Of a stretch of 64,000 nucleotides of DNA, positions 1-11,144 are shown piece after piece; position 1 is the stretch's first letter, and each line of letters starts with the position of its first letter. The notes below the pieces were generated by a model, which worked only from the letters and a program-made list of their open reading frames with translations, was not told the origin of the DNA and did not search any database. Position numbers and translations under genes: made by a program. This DNA is from Kitasatospora kifunensis. Lineage in GTDB: Bacteria > Actinomycetota > Actinomycetes > Streptomycetales > Streptomycetaceae. The stretch is taken from positions 4,588,001 through 4,652,000 of the forward strand of contig NZ_JACHJV010000001.1 in NCBI RefSeq assembly GCF_014203855.1. Direction: 5' to 3'.

Positions 1-461
1 ACCTCTGCTCGGTGGACTGGGTCAGCACGCTGCTGGTGAAGAACATCGGCCCCGACGACCCGCTGCCGCTCTACTTCAACGACCCGCGCGCGGTCCAGCC
101 GTACGAGGACAACGCCGACTACATGTGGCTGCGGGTGCTGGACGTACCGGCGGCCTTCGGGGCCCGCCGGTTCGCCGGCGCCGGACGGGTGGTGCTGGAG
201 GTCACCGACCCCGCGGGGTACGCCGCCGGGCGCTGGGCACTGACCTGCGACGCCGAGGGCGTGGGCCAGGTCGCGCCGACCACCGACCAGGCGGACCTCG
301 CACTGGACGCGCGGGCCCTCGGCTCGCTCTACCTCGGCGCCGAGTCCACCTCCCGGCTCGCCGCGGCCCACCTGGTCGAGGAGCGGCGCCCGGGTGCCGC
401 GTTCGCACTGGACCGGCTGCTCGGCACGCCGCTCAAGGCCTGGAACCCGGACAACTTCTGA
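1..461 (+). CDS. Eis-like GNAT acetyltransferase, C-terminal part only
   Basis: The reading frame is already open at the window edge and ends with TGA at 459-461, so this is the 3' part of a longer gene. About 153 residues are visible. They resemble the C-terminal sterol-carrier-like domain of Eis-type N-acetyltransferases: a VTDP strand, an LTCDAEG turn, a conserved LGSLYLG segment, and a terminus close to W-N-x-x-F, where Eis proteins place the carboxylate that helps catalysis. Family members usually have about 400 residues with two GNAT folds ahead of this domain. Those would lie upstream of the window. The converging gene on the other strand ends 29 bases downstream. The family call rests on the tail alone, so it is moderately secure. 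Confidence 0.7.
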   Translation, partial: LCSVDWVSTLLVKNIGPDDPLPLYFNDPRAVQPYEDNADYMWLRVLDVPAAFGARRFAGAGRVVLEVTDPAGYAAGRWALTCDAEGVGQVAPTTDQADLALDARALGSLYLGAESTSRLAAAHLVEERRPGAAFALDRLLGTPLKAWNPDNF

Positions 462-490
462 CGTCGGCCGGTAGGGGATCAGCGAAGTCG

Positions 491-1402
491 TCAGTCGCGC
501 CGTTTGCGCTTGCGGTTCGGTGCGGCTGACTTCTTGTCCGCTGTCCTGCCACCGACCGCTGTCCTGCCGATGGTGGGCAGCACGAAGTCCTCGACCATGC
601 CCACCGCGTCGCGGACCAGCGGGCGGAAGACCCGGTAGCGCGAGAGGCTGACGATCTTGGCGACGAAGGGCGCGCACCGCTTCACGAAGGCTCGGGTGCG
701 TTCGGTGTCGTCGGTCTGGTCGAAGACCCAGTACAGGACGATGACCATCAGGTGCAGCCAGAGCAGGTCCGGCAGCAGCTCGTCCAGCTCCGGGTCGATC
801 TTGGGGCCGAGGTCCGAGCCGTCCAGGACCTCACGGAAGATCTGCACCGCCGTCTCCCGCGCGGGGTGGGACTCGTTCGAGAACGGGCTCATCGCGCTGT
901 TCGGGTCCGCCGCCGTGCGGAAGAACTGGGCGGCGAACTCGTGGTACGGCGCCGCGCAGTCGATCCAGGATTCGAGCGCGATCTGCAGGCGCTGCGAGAA
1001 GTCCACCGTCCCGGCCAGCCGCGCCCGCGCGTCGCGCGCGTGCTCGTGCGTCATCCGGTCGTAGAAGCCCTGGATGAGGAATTCTTTTCCCTCGTAGTAG
1101 TAGTAGGCGTTGCCGACGGAGACGCCCGCCTCGCTCGCGATCGCGCGCATGGTGGTCTTGTCGTACCCGCGCTCCTGGAACAGCCGCATCGCGGTCTCCA
1201 GGATCAGCGCGCGGGTCTGTTCGCTCTTCGCGGTCTTCGGCCGGCCCTTGGCATCGCCCTCCGGCTGGGCGGGCTCGTCGGCCGGGGCAGACCCGGCCGA
1301 CGGCTCGCCGACCGGGTCGGCCGCCGCCTCGGCCGCGCTTTCGGCCGACGGCTCGGTCGGCGGGTCGGCTGCTGTGTCGGCTGGGGTCCTTGCGTCGTCC
1401 AC
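491..1402 (-). CDS. TetR-family transcriptional regulator with acidic N-terminal extension
   Basis: The 303-residue product has a clear TetR helix-turn-helix at about residues 63-110 (RALILETAMRLFQERGY, then TTMRAIASEAGVSVGNAYYY). A helical ligand-binding domain follows, and the tail is basic (NRKRKRRD). Before the HTH lies about 55 residues of Ala/Pro/Glu-rich sequence encoded by imperfect GC repeats, which is unusual for TetR proteins. The GTG start at 1402 is 11 bases after the stop of the DCC gene, so it is probably the last gene of a three-gene operon beginning at 2345. Two TetR-type palindromes in front of that operon (2368-2426) are the likely binding sites, which would make it autoregulatory. 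No ATG lies between the GTG and the HTH. Confidence 0.85.
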   Translation of the reverse strand: MDDARTPADTAADPPTEPSAESAAEAAADPVGEPSAGSAPADEPAQPEGDAKGRPKTAKSEQTRALILETAMRLFQERGYDKTTMRAIASEAGVSVGNAYYYYEGKEFLIQGFYDRMTHEHARDARARLAGTVDFSQRLQIALESWIDCAAPYHEFAAQFFRTAADPNSAMSPFSNESHPARETAVQIFREVLDGSDLGPKIDPELDELLPDLLWLHLMVIVLYWVFDQTDDTERTRAFVKRCAPFVAKIVSLSRYRVFRPLVRDAVGMVEDFVLPTIGRTAVGGRTADKKSAAPNRKRKRRD

Positions 1403-1413
1403 GATGCCTGAGC

Positions 1414-1935
1414 CTAGCCGCGGCCGGAGCAGCTGCTCTCGGAGCAGGGTGGCGGCCAGCTCGGGTCGAGCGCCGCGCCGGGACCGGGTCTCCCCTGTGC
1501 ACCCGGTTCCGGCGCGGCGTCGCCCGGGCCCGGCGGGCCGGGCGGTGGCAGCAGGCCCGCACCGGTGGCGGTGCGGTACCGGCTGGCGACGAAGGCCGCC
1601 GCGCGTGCCAGCGGCAGGCCGGCCGGGGAACTCAGGCGCAGCGCGAGTTCCCGGTAACGGGTCAGCGCCCAGAGGCAGGCGACGAAGGCGGCCGCGCCGC
1701 GCCAGACCTCTCCGGTGTCCGCGACCACCGTGAGTTCGCCGAGCGAGGCGTCGTGGTCCAGGCCTGGGAAGTGCCGCCGGGCCGCGTACGAGGCCACCGG
1801 GAGGAAGCGCAGCGGTACCAGTTGCGGTTGGCCGCGCAGCCAGGTGGTCAGGTGGCGGCAGAGCCCGCAGCGCGGATCGTGCAGCACGGTGAGCTGGCCG
1901 ACCGGGGGCGGCGCCGGTGCGGTTGGCGTCTGCAC
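1414..1935 (-). CDS. DCC-family (DUF393) thiol-disulfide oxidoreductase-like protein
   Basis: The start chosen is the GTG at 1935, five bases after the stop of the upstream membrane-protein gene. The same frame stays open much further but is a shadow of that gene. Residues 15-26 carry the family signature D-x-x-C-x-x-C (LHDPRCGLC), a thioredoxin-like redox motif. The next 100 residues match the DUF393 pattern (LVPLRFLPVASY, then LTVVADTGEVWRGAAAF). The last 35 residues are Pro/Gly/Ser rich and probably disordered. Substrates of DCC proteins are mostly unknown. Genetic coupling with a small membrane protein suggests redox handling at the membrane, but that is inference. Confidence 0.8.
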   Translation of the reverse strand: MQTPTAPAPPPVGQLTVLHDPRCGLCRHLTTWLRGQPQLVPLRFLPVASYAARRHFPGLDHDASLGELTVVADTGEVWRGAAAFVACLWALTRYRELALRLSSPAGLPLARAAAFVASRYRTATGAGLLPPPGPPGPGDAAPEPGAQGRPGPGAALDPSWPPPCSESSCSGRG

Positions 1936-1940
1936 GGCGG

Positions 1941-2345
1941 TCAGGGGCGGGCCGGCTGGGTCCAGCCCGACGGCGGGACCGGCGGGCGCTGGAGGCGCTC
2001 CAGCTTGCCGCGGCGGCGGATCCGGCTGAGCACCAGGACGTTGCCCAGATGCATCACGCCGAGGATCAGCAGCACCAGGCCGAGCTTCAGCGAGAGCGCG
2101 TCGAAGACGCCCTGGGTGCCGTTGACCACGTCGCTGTTCTTCATCCACAGCATGACGAACCCGAGGTTGATCAGGTAGAAGCCGACCACCAGGAGCTGGT
2201 TGACCGCCTCGGCGAGCTTCTCGTCCCCCGCGAAGACGTTGGCCAGGAAGACCCTGCCGTTGCGGCTGAGGGTGCGGGCCACCCAGATGGTCACACCGGT
2301 GGCGACCGGGAGGTAGCCGGCGTAGCTGGCGACTGTGTAGTCCAT
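1941..2345 (-). CDS. Small membrane protein with three predicted helices
   Basis: The product has 134 residues. Hydrophobic segments lie at about residues 7-25, 50-68 and 84-107 (for example LGLVLLILGVMHLGNVLVL), and the tail is positively charged (RIRRRGKLERL), which suggests the C-terminus faces the cytoplasm. I do not recognise a named family. It is the first gene of the operon with the DCC oxidoreductase and the TetR regulator, and its start is 22 bases from the nearer of two palindromic operators. The pairing suggests a partner or substrate of the DCC protein, or a membrane-stress function. That is inference from context only. Confidence 0.75.
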   Translation of the reverse strand: MDYTVASYAGYLPVATGVTIWVARTLSRNGRVFLANVFAGDEKLAEAVNQLLVVGFYLINLGFVMLWMKNSDVVNGTQGVFDALSLKLGLVLLILGVMHLGNVLVLSRIRRRGKLERLQRPPVPPSGWTQPARP

Positions 2346-2367
2346 GCAGGACCACGCCCTTTCGAAT

Positions 2368-2426
2368 TTCGAACGTGTTCAAAACCTTCTGGGGGAGACA
2401 GTAGACCTACTTTTGAACGTGTTCAA
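2368..2426. promoter_or_regulatory. Paired TetR-type operators upstream of the membrane protein/DCC/tetR operon
   Basis: TTGAACGTGTTCAA at 2413-2426 has perfect six-base arms around a GT centre. A second copy, TTCGAACGTGTTCAAA at 2368-2383, shares the GAACGTGTTC core. Together they fill the divergent region between the operon reading left and the GNAT gene reading right. The form T-n-n-AAC-n-n-GTT-n-n-A equals the consensus reported for KstR-type TetR repressors. Binding by the TetR protein encoded in the same operon is inferred from position and symmetry. Confidence 0.6.
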
Positions 2427-2471
2427 GTGGCGAGGATCCGGCTGCGGCGACCGGTGTGACAGGATCGGCGC

Positions 2472-3029
2472 ATGACCGACTCCGCCGTGCCTTCGAGGAC
2501 CGACTCGCTGATCGTTTCGATTCGTGAGGGTGGCCCCGACGACGCGTCGGCCGTGGCCCTGCTGCACGCCGAGAGCTGGCGGACCGCGTACGCGGGGATC
2601 GTCCCGGCAGCGGTGCTGGCGGACGGGCTGGTCGAGCAGCGGGGTGAGCTCTGGGCGATCCGGCTCACGGTCGACTACGGCGATCCGGCCGCCACACCCG
2701 CGCTGCTGCTGGCCGAGCAGGCCGACGGTGAGCTCGTCGGCTTCGGCTACCTCGTCCCGCAGACGGACGGACGGGTCCTGCTGGACAACCTGCACGTGCG
2801 CCCCGGGCTGACCGGCGCGGGGATCGGCGCCGCGCTGCTGCGCGCGGTCCGCACGTGGACGGCGCGCACGCACCCCGGCGCGCCGCTCTACCTGGAGGTG
2901 CTGCGCGACAACCACCGCGCGGTCGCGTTCTACGAACGGGCCGGCGGGGTGCGGACCGGCGAGGGCTGGGCTCCGTTCCCCGGCGTCGGCGAGCTGCCCG
3001 AGTACGAGTACACCTGGGCGCAGCCGTAG
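2472..3029 (+). CDS. GNAT-family N-acetyltransferase
   Basis: The 185-residue product has the GNAT fold signatures: an N-terminal IREGGPDDASAVALLH beta-alpha unit, the acetyl-CoA pyrophosphate loop (VRPGLTGAGIGAALL, the Q/RxxGxG/A type) at about residues 115-130, and the final YLEVLRDNHRAVAFYERAG segment seen in RimI/PhnO-like enzymes. The length is normal for a stand-alone acetyltransferase. The ATG at 2472 is the first good start, and it diverges from the TetR-controlled operon, so the operators at 2368-2426 might also influence it. The acceptor substrate cannot be told from sequence. Confidence 0.88.
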   Translation: MTDSAVPSRTDSLIVSIREGGPDDASAVALLHAESWRTAYAGIVPAAVLADGLVEQRGELWAIRLTVDYGDPAATPALLLAEQADGELVGFGYLVPQTDGRVLLDNLHVRPGLTGAGIGAALLRAVRTWTARTHPGAPLYLEVLRDNHRAVAFYERAGGVRTGEGWAPFPGVGELPEYEYTWAQP

Positions 3030-3041
3030 GGGAGACGCCCC

Positions 3042-3089
3042 TGCCCGCCTCTACGAGTGCCCGCCCCTACGAGTGCCCGCCTCTACGAG
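3042..3089. repeat. Three tandem 16-bp repeats at the 3' end of the GNAT gene
   Basis: Unit TGCCCGCCTCTACGAG occurs at 3042-3057, 3058-3073 (one base different) and 3074-3089. The last copy overlaps the stop codon of the converging MFS gene. There is no obvious hairpin. It resembles the other short tandem arrays in this window. Confidence 0.85.
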
Positions 3090-4300
3090 GCGGCGGTGTC
3101 ACCGGACCCGACGATTCGTGGGCGACGGGTGCCGGTCAGGGCGGTCAGCAGGGCCAGGGCGGCGGCCGCGACCGGTAGCGCGTAACCGCCGGCGCCCGGT
3201 GCGTGCTGGGCGAGCAGGCCGCCGAGCGCCGATCCTGCCGAGATGCCCGTCACGATGCCGCAGACCACGAGCGCCATGCCCTCGTTCAGCGCGCCGGCGG
3301 GCAGCACTCGCTGAACGAGCGTCATGCCGCTGACCATGGTGGGCGCGGTGCCGGTGCCGGTCACGAACAGTGCGACGGCCAGCGTGCCGAGGCCGGCGTC
3401 ACAGGTGGCCGCGGTGAGCGGGAGCAGCAGCAGGGCGGTCATCGCGGCGAGGCTCAGCAGCAGGCGCCGGACCGGGTCGGGGCGCTCGGGCCGCAGCCCG
3501 AAGAGCAGGCCCGAGACACCGGAGCCGGCGGCCAGCAGGCCGAGCAGCAGGCCGCTCGCCCCCCGGTGGTCGTGCGTGCCGGTCCAGGCCACGGTGGTGA
3601 TCTCCAGTGAGCCGAAGACCAGGCCGGTGCTGAAGAAGACGGCCACCAGGGCCGGCAGTCCGCGCGCCCGCAGTGGCGCTCGTGGGCCGTCCTGCGGCAG
3701 CGGCGCGATCGGCGGCTCGGTGCGGCGTTGGGCGGCGAAGAGCAGTGCGCCGGTGGTGGCGAGCACGCTGATCGCCAGCAGCCCGGCCTCCGGGAAGAAG
3801 GTGGTGCAGAGCAGTACGCCGAGCACTGGGCCGGCCAGGTAGCAGAGTTCGTCCAGCGCTTGCTCCAAGGCGTTGGCGCGGTGCAGCAGGGCGGGGTCCG
3901 TGCCGTACAGGTGCGCCCAGCGGGCCCGGGACATACCGCCGAGGTTGGGCGCCACGGAGGCGGTGGTGGCGGCGGCGAAGAGCGTCCAGGTGGGTGCGCC
4001 GCCGTGCAGTAGGAGGGGCAGGGCGGTGCGCGGGACGGCGGAGAACAGCGCGGCCGGTATCGAGACCCGGCGCTGCCCGTAGCGGTCGACCAGGCGGCCG
4101 AGCAGCGGCAGGCCGACCGCCACGCCCACCATGCCGGCGGCCGAGACGGCTCCGGCCAAGGCGTAGGAGTGGCGGCGCTGGACGATCGCGGTGAGCAGGC
4201 TGACACCCAGCATCGAGAAGGAGAGCCGGCCGATCAGGCCGTAGCAGGTGAAGGCGAGGGTGCCGGGCCGGCTGAACAGGCGTCGGTAGGAGGAGAGCAC
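3083..4300 (-). CDS. MFS efflux transporter
   Basis: About 405 residues with some 12 hydrophobic segments and the MFS motif A loop between helices 2 and 3 (GRLVDRYGQRR). It looks like a drug/metabolite exporter of the actinobacterial type that begins with SSYRRLFSRPGTLAF. I chose the GTG at 4300 because GGAG sits just upstream and the protein then starts right before the first conserved block. A TTG at 4426 would add 42 low-complexity residues. The gene runs away from a LysR gene on the opposite strand, and the space between them holds a 20-bp tandem array. The LysR protein may control this exporter (inference). The substrate is unknown. Confidence 0.85.
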   Translation of the reverse strand: MLSSYRRLFSRPGTLAFTCYGLIGRLSFSMLGVSLLTAIVQRRHSYALAGAVSAAGMVGVAVGLPLLGRLVDRYGQRRVSIPAALFSAVPRTALPLLLHGGAPTWTLFAAATTASVAPNLGGMSRARWAHLYGTDPALLHRANALEQALDELCYLAGPVLGVLLCTTFFPEAGLLAISVLATTGALLFAAQRRTEPPIAPLPQDGPRAPLRARGLPALVAVFFSTGLVFGSLEITTVAWTGTHDHRGASGLLLGLLAAGSGVSGLLFGLRPERPDPVRRLLLSLAAMTALLLLPLTAATCDAGLGTLAVALFVTGTGTAPTMVSGMTLVQRVLPAGALNEGMALVVCGIVTGISAGSALGGLLAQHAPGAGGYALPVAAAALALLTALTGTRRPRIVGSGDTAAS

Positions 4301-4430
4301 GGGACTCCAGGGCAGGGCCGGTTGACCGGTGGGGGCCGGCGGGGGAGGGGATGTCCTCAGCCTGTCCGGTCGGCCCGGCGCCGGTCCAACACCTGTTCCG
4401 CCGCATTGACGCAGCCGTGTTGTCAATCGA

Positions 4431-4530
4431 GGTCAGCCGACGTCGAGCGAGGTCAGCCGACGTCGAGCGAGGTCAGCCGACGTCGAGCGAGGTCAGCCGA
4501 CGTCAATCGGGGTCAGCCGACGTCGAGCGA
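4431..4530. repeat. Five tandem 20-bp repeats between divergent MFS and LysR genes
   Basis: Unit GGTCAGCCGACGTCGAGCGA is present at 4431, 4451, 4471, 4491 (variant end CAATCGG) and 4511, in perfect 20-base phase. Each unit contains the palindrome CGACGTCG. Partial copies flank both ends (TCAATCGA at 4423; GGTCGAACGA at 4531). The array ends 28 bases before the LysR start codon. It could be a multi-site operator or a neutral minisatellite. Confidence 0.9.
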
Positions 4531-4557
4531 GGTCGAACGATTGCTACGCTGCCGGGC

Positions 4558-5529
4558 GTGCCCGTGGACCTGCATCCGCGCCTGCTGCGCGGCTTCGTCG
4601 CCACCGCCGAGACCCTGCACTTCGGGCAGGCGGCGGCCCGCCTCCACGTGGCCCAGCAGGCGCTGAGCCGGGATGTCAGGAGCCTGGAGCGGTTGCTCGG
4701 GCGCCCACTGTTCACCCGCACCACGCGCAGTGTCACGCTCACTTCGGCGGGCGAGCGGCTGCTGCCGCAGGCGCGACGGTTGCTCGCCCTGCAGGAGGAG
4801 ATGCTGGCGCCGCCGCTAGGGCAGGCGGTGCTGGTGGACCTCAACAGCGCGGTGTCGGGCGAGGACCTGACGCCGGACCGGATCCTGGCGGCCGCCCGCG
4901 CAGCGGCTCCGGGGGTCGAGCTGCTGGCCCGGTACCACGGCGGACTGGCCGCCGGGGCAAGGGAGTTGCTGGCCGGAAGGCTGGACGTGTCGTTCGGCTG
5001 GTTCAGCGGGCTGCCGGTCGCGCTGCGCGAGCGGCTCGGTCAACGGCCGGTCCGGCTCGAGCGGTTGGCGCTGCTGCTGCCGCAGGGGCACCCGCTCGCG
5101 GACCGGACGGCGATCCGGCTGGCCGAGCTTGCCGGGCACCCGGTGGATGTCTGTGCCGGCAATCCGGCCACCACCGAGTGGACGGAGTTCGGTGAACAGT
5201 TGCTGGCCGCCCACGGGTTGGCGGCCGCCGCGCCCGCCCTCGCGCCGGTCGGCGCGGCGGAGACGGCCCGCTACCTCGCCCAGCGCGGGCATCCCATGCT
5301 GACCACCCTGGGTGGACCCGAACTGCCCGGGGTGGTGACCCGTGCGCTGGTGGATCCGGTGCCGCTGACGTTGGTCAGCCTGGTCCACCGGGCCGGTCCG
5401 CTGTCGCCGGGAGTCGAGTTGCTCGCCGAGTGCGCGGCCGAACTCGGCGCTCATGAAGGATGGTTGGTGCCACCGGCGGCTTGCTGGCTGACGGCGCAGG
5501 ACGAGCTCCTGCTGGCGGCCCGCCCCTGA
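4558..5529 (+). CDS. LysR-family transcriptional regulator
   Basis: The 323-residue product has a LysR winged HTH in the first 65 residues (HPRLLRGFVATAETLHFGQAAARL, then VAQQALSRDVRSLERLLG, then TSAGERLLPQARRLL) and a shorter than usual substrate-binding region after it. The start is GTG at 4558, with a second GTG two codons later. Ahead of these codons the frame runs into the tandem repeats. LysR regulators commonly control a divergent neighbour, here the MFS exporter starting at 4300. The inducer is unknown. Confidence 0.88.
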   Translation: MPVDLHPRLLRGFVATAETLHFGQAAARLHVAQQALSRDVRSLERLLGRPLFTRTTRSVTLTSAGERLLPQARRLLALQEEMLAPPLGQAVLVDLNSAVSGEDLTPDRILAAARAAAPGVELLARYHGGLAAGARELLAGRLDVSFGWFSGLPVALRERLGQRPVRLERLALLLPQGHPLADRTAIRLAELAGHPVDVCAGNPATTEWTEFGEQLLAAHGLAAAAPALAPVGAAETARYLAQRGHPMLTTLGGPELPGVVTRALVDPVPLTLVSLVHRAGPLSPGVELLAECAAELGAHEGWLVPPAACWLTAQDELLLAARP

Positions 5530-5578
5530 GTGTGGTCCAAGGGGCGGGCCGAGCCCGGCTCTTACGGCTGACTGATCG

Positions 5579-5761
5579 TCACTTGTCGGCGATCAGCTTG
5601 CCGGCGGCGCCCCAGCTGTCGGTGGGAACCTCGTGGATCCAGACCTGCACGGTCTCGGCGGGGATCTGGTAGGCGTCCACGAAGGCGTCGGTGATCCGGG
5701 CGACCAGCTCGCGCTTCAACTCGACGGTGCGGGGGCCCTGCTGAACGGTGACGATGGGCAT
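5579..5761 (-). CDS. 4-oxalocrotonate tautomerase-family enzyme
   Basis: The 60-residue protein starts M-P-I-V-T-V. Removal of Met would expose the catalytic N-terminal proline that defines the tautomerase superfamily. The length (about 60 residues, one beta-alpha-beta unit) and the tail (VQVWIHEVPTDSWGAAGKL) match 4-OT-like proteins that assemble as hexamers. These enzymes catalyse keto-enol tautomerisation of small oxo-acids. No aromatic degradation genes are nearby, so the physiological substrate is unknown. It converges with the LysR gene ending at 5529 and lies downstream of a second LysR gene on its own strand. Confidence 0.88.
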   Translation of the reverse strand: MPIVTVQQGPRTVELKRELVARITDAFVDAYQIPAETVQVWIHEVPTDSWGAAGKLIADK

Positions 5762-5873
5762 GTCCTGCTCCTTGGCTCGCGGCCCGCTCCGGTCTGTCCG
5801 GTGCGTCGTGCCGACAGGAACAGTTCACCGCGGAACCCGGTGGCGACCCAGACCTGAAGTGCTCTCGCAGCGA

Positions 5874-6791
5874 TCACGAATCCTGATCATCGCTGGTGAG
5901 GTGTCGTCTGGCTGAGCCGCAGGCGGCGAGCAGCAGGTCGAGTCGGGGCGTGCCGGGGCCCTGGCGGACGGCGAGGGCGACCGGCACGCTCAGGCCGGGC
6001 GGGGCGAACGGGACGAAGGCGATCCGTGGGACCCGTGCGAAGTCGGCGTTGGAGGCGTAGACGACGGTCCACATCGGCGTGCCGGTACCGATCGCCGCCA
6101 GGGTGTCCTGCAGGCTGCCCAGGGGCGGCCCGGGGATCGGCTCGAAGCCCTCGGCGTGGCAGGCCCTCAGCACCAGGTCCACCAGGGTCGGATGGTTGCG
6201 CCGCTCGGTCATCCGCAACGGGAGCTCGGCCAGGTCGCCCGGCGACAGCTCGGTGCGCTCGGCGAGCGGATGTCTGGCCGGCACGGCGGCCAGCAACTCG
6301 TCCTGCCAGAGCGGAAGGTAGCGAAGTCCGGGGGTCTCCTCCGGGAGCGGGCCGCGGACGAACGCGGCATCGAGGCGACCGTCGGCCAGCTGCGCCAGGC
6401 GCTCCCTGACCGGCAGGGCGACCAACTCGACGCGCACCTCGGGTGCCTGGCGGCCGAAGGCGTCCAGGATCCGGCCGAGGCGGTCGCCCAGGCCGGTGAT
6501 GGTGCCCAGCCGCAGAGCGCCGAGGTGGCCGGCGGCGAGGTCGGCGGCCACGGCTCGGGCGGCGTCCTCGGCGCCGAGCACGGCGCGGGCGGCGGGCAGG
6601 AAGGCCTCACCGGCCGGGGTGAGGCGGACCAGACGGGGTGAGCGGTCGAACAGCTCGACCTTCAACTCCCGCTCCAGCCGGCGGATCTGCTGACTGACGG
6701 CGGGTTGGCCGATCAGTAGTCGTTCCGCCGCGCGGCCGAAGTGCAACTCCTCCGCCACGGTGACGAAGTAGCGCAGCTGGCGAAGCTCCAC
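5874..6791 (-). CDS. LysR-family transcriptional regulator
   Basis: The 305-residue product starts at a GTG at 6791 (V/M-ELRQLRYFVTVAEELHFGRAAERL), the classic LysR opening. The HTH is followed by SQQIRRLERELKVELFDRS and TPAGEAFLPAARAVL. The C-terminal two thirds form the periplasmic-binding-protein-like effector domain. The frame is open further upstream, but that part lies over the YceI gene in another frame and is not coding. It sits between yceI (83 bases upstream) and the tautomerase gene (112 bases downstream) on the same strand. It may regulate either, but the effector is unknown. Confidence 0.9.
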   Translation of the reverse strand: MELRQLRYFVTVAEELHFGRAAERLLIGQPAVSQQIRRLERELKVELFDRSPRLVRLTPAGEAFLPAARAVLGAEDAARAVAADLAAGHLGALRLGTITGLGDRLGRILDAFGRQAPEVRVELVALPVRERLAQLADGRLDAAFVRGPLPEETPGLRYLPLWQDELLAAVPARHPLAERTELSPGDLAELPLRMTERRNHPTLVDLVLRACHAEGFEPIPGPPLGSLQDTLAAIGTGTPMWTVVYASNADFARVPRIAFVPFAPPGLSVPVALAVRQGPGTPRLDLLLAACGSARRHLTSDDQDS

Positions 6792-6874
6792 GTGCCATCC
6801 TCCCCGGTCCCTGGTCCCCGGCCATCCTGCCGCACGGGGCGGCGCCGGGGACCCGACGGGGGAGCGGGCGGCCC

Positions 6875-7489
6875 TCAGGCGCGGACGGCGGAGATGTCGA
6901 AGCCGAGCTTGACCTTCTCGCCGATCAGCACGCCACCGGTCTCCAGCGCCGCGTTGTAGCTCAGGCCGAAGTCGGTGCGGTCGATGGTGGCCGAGCCCTC
7001 GAAGCCCAGGCGCTGGACGCCGTACGGGTCGGTGGCGCTGCCGGTGAACTCCAGCTCCAGCACGACCGGGCGGGTGACGCCCTTGATGGTCAGGTCGCCG
7101 GTCATCCGGTAGGTGTCCGCGTCGAGCTGCTCGGCGGCGGTGCTGCGGAAGGCGATCTCGGGGTGGGTCTCCGCCGCGAAGAAGTCGCCGGTACGCAGGT
7201 GTCCGTCGCGCTGCTCGTTGCCGGTGCCGATGCTGGCGACCTGGATCACCAGCTCCGCGCTGGAGGCGGCGGGGTTGCTGCCGTCCAGGTGGAGGGTGCC
7301 CTGGTACTCGGCGAACTCGCCGCGGACGTTGGTGACCATCGCGTGACGCACCGTGAAGCCAATGCGGCTGTGGGTGGTGTCGATGGTGTAGTCGCCGGTC
7401 AGGTGGGCGAGGTCGGGGGTGGCGGCACGGCCGGGAGTTGCGAGGACGGCGGTCGTGGTGGTGGCGCTCTTGCGGTTGAACAGGGCCAT
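6875..7489 (-). CDS. YceI-family lipocalin-like protein
   Basis: The 204-residue product carries the YceI beta-barrel pattern: LTGDYTIDTTHSRIGFTVRHAMVTNVRGEFAEY near residue 30, DFFAAETHPEIAFRST, GDLTIKGVTRPV, and RTDFGLSYNAALETGGVLIGEKV. YceI proteins bind long-chain isoprenoids or fatty-acid amides in an elongated barrel. No secretion signal is evident, only a short Ala/Thr-rich N-terminus, so this copy is probably cytoplasmic. A MarR-like palindrome lies 28 bases upstream of the start (7517-7530). The ligand is unknown. Confidence 0.92.
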   Translation of the reverse strand: MALFNRKSATTTTAVLATPGRAATPDLAHLTGDYTIDTTHSRIGFTVRHAMVTNVRGEFAEYQGTLHLDGSNPAASSAELVIQVASIGTGNEQRDGHLRTGDFFAAETHPEIAFRSTAAEQLDADTYRMTGDLTIKGVTRPVVLELEFTGSATDPYGVQRLGFEGSATIDRTDFGLSYNAALETGGVLIGEKVKLGFDISAVRA

Positions 7490-7516
7490 GGCTCCTCCTC
7501 GGGTTCGAAGCCATTT

Positions 7517-7530
7517 GTTGAGGCTTCAAC
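7517..7530. promoter_or_regulatory. MarR-type palindrome upstream of yceI
   Basis: GTTGAGGCTTCAAC has perfect five-base arms (GTTGA/TCAAC) around GGCT and lies 28 bases before the yceI start. The TTGA-n4-TCAA form is typical of MarR/OhrR-family operators. No MarR gene is in this window, so the binding protein is unknown. Confidence 0.5.
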
Positions 7531-7748
7531 TTGTTGGCTCCACCATAACGCTGCTTCGTTCAATGTTCAACCATGTCACCCGATCGGCGTAGCAGCCGCC
7601 ACCGGCCGGGGCGAGGACGGGTTCGGTCCACCGTGACGGCCGGGAGCCGGCCGTACGCGCGGCCCGGTGTCATACGCCCTGGTTAGGCTGCTGGAGACGT
7701 GATCAGGGACGTGATCGGCAGCGGGTGCGGAGGAGGTGTCCCCGAGCG

Positions 7749-11140
<3,392 letters not shown>

Positions 11141-11144
<4 letters not shown>

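Noticed and set aside
4431..4530. Possible CRISPR array
   Set aside because: The repeats are directly abutting 20-base units without spacers, and no cas genes are present. It is a tandem repeat.
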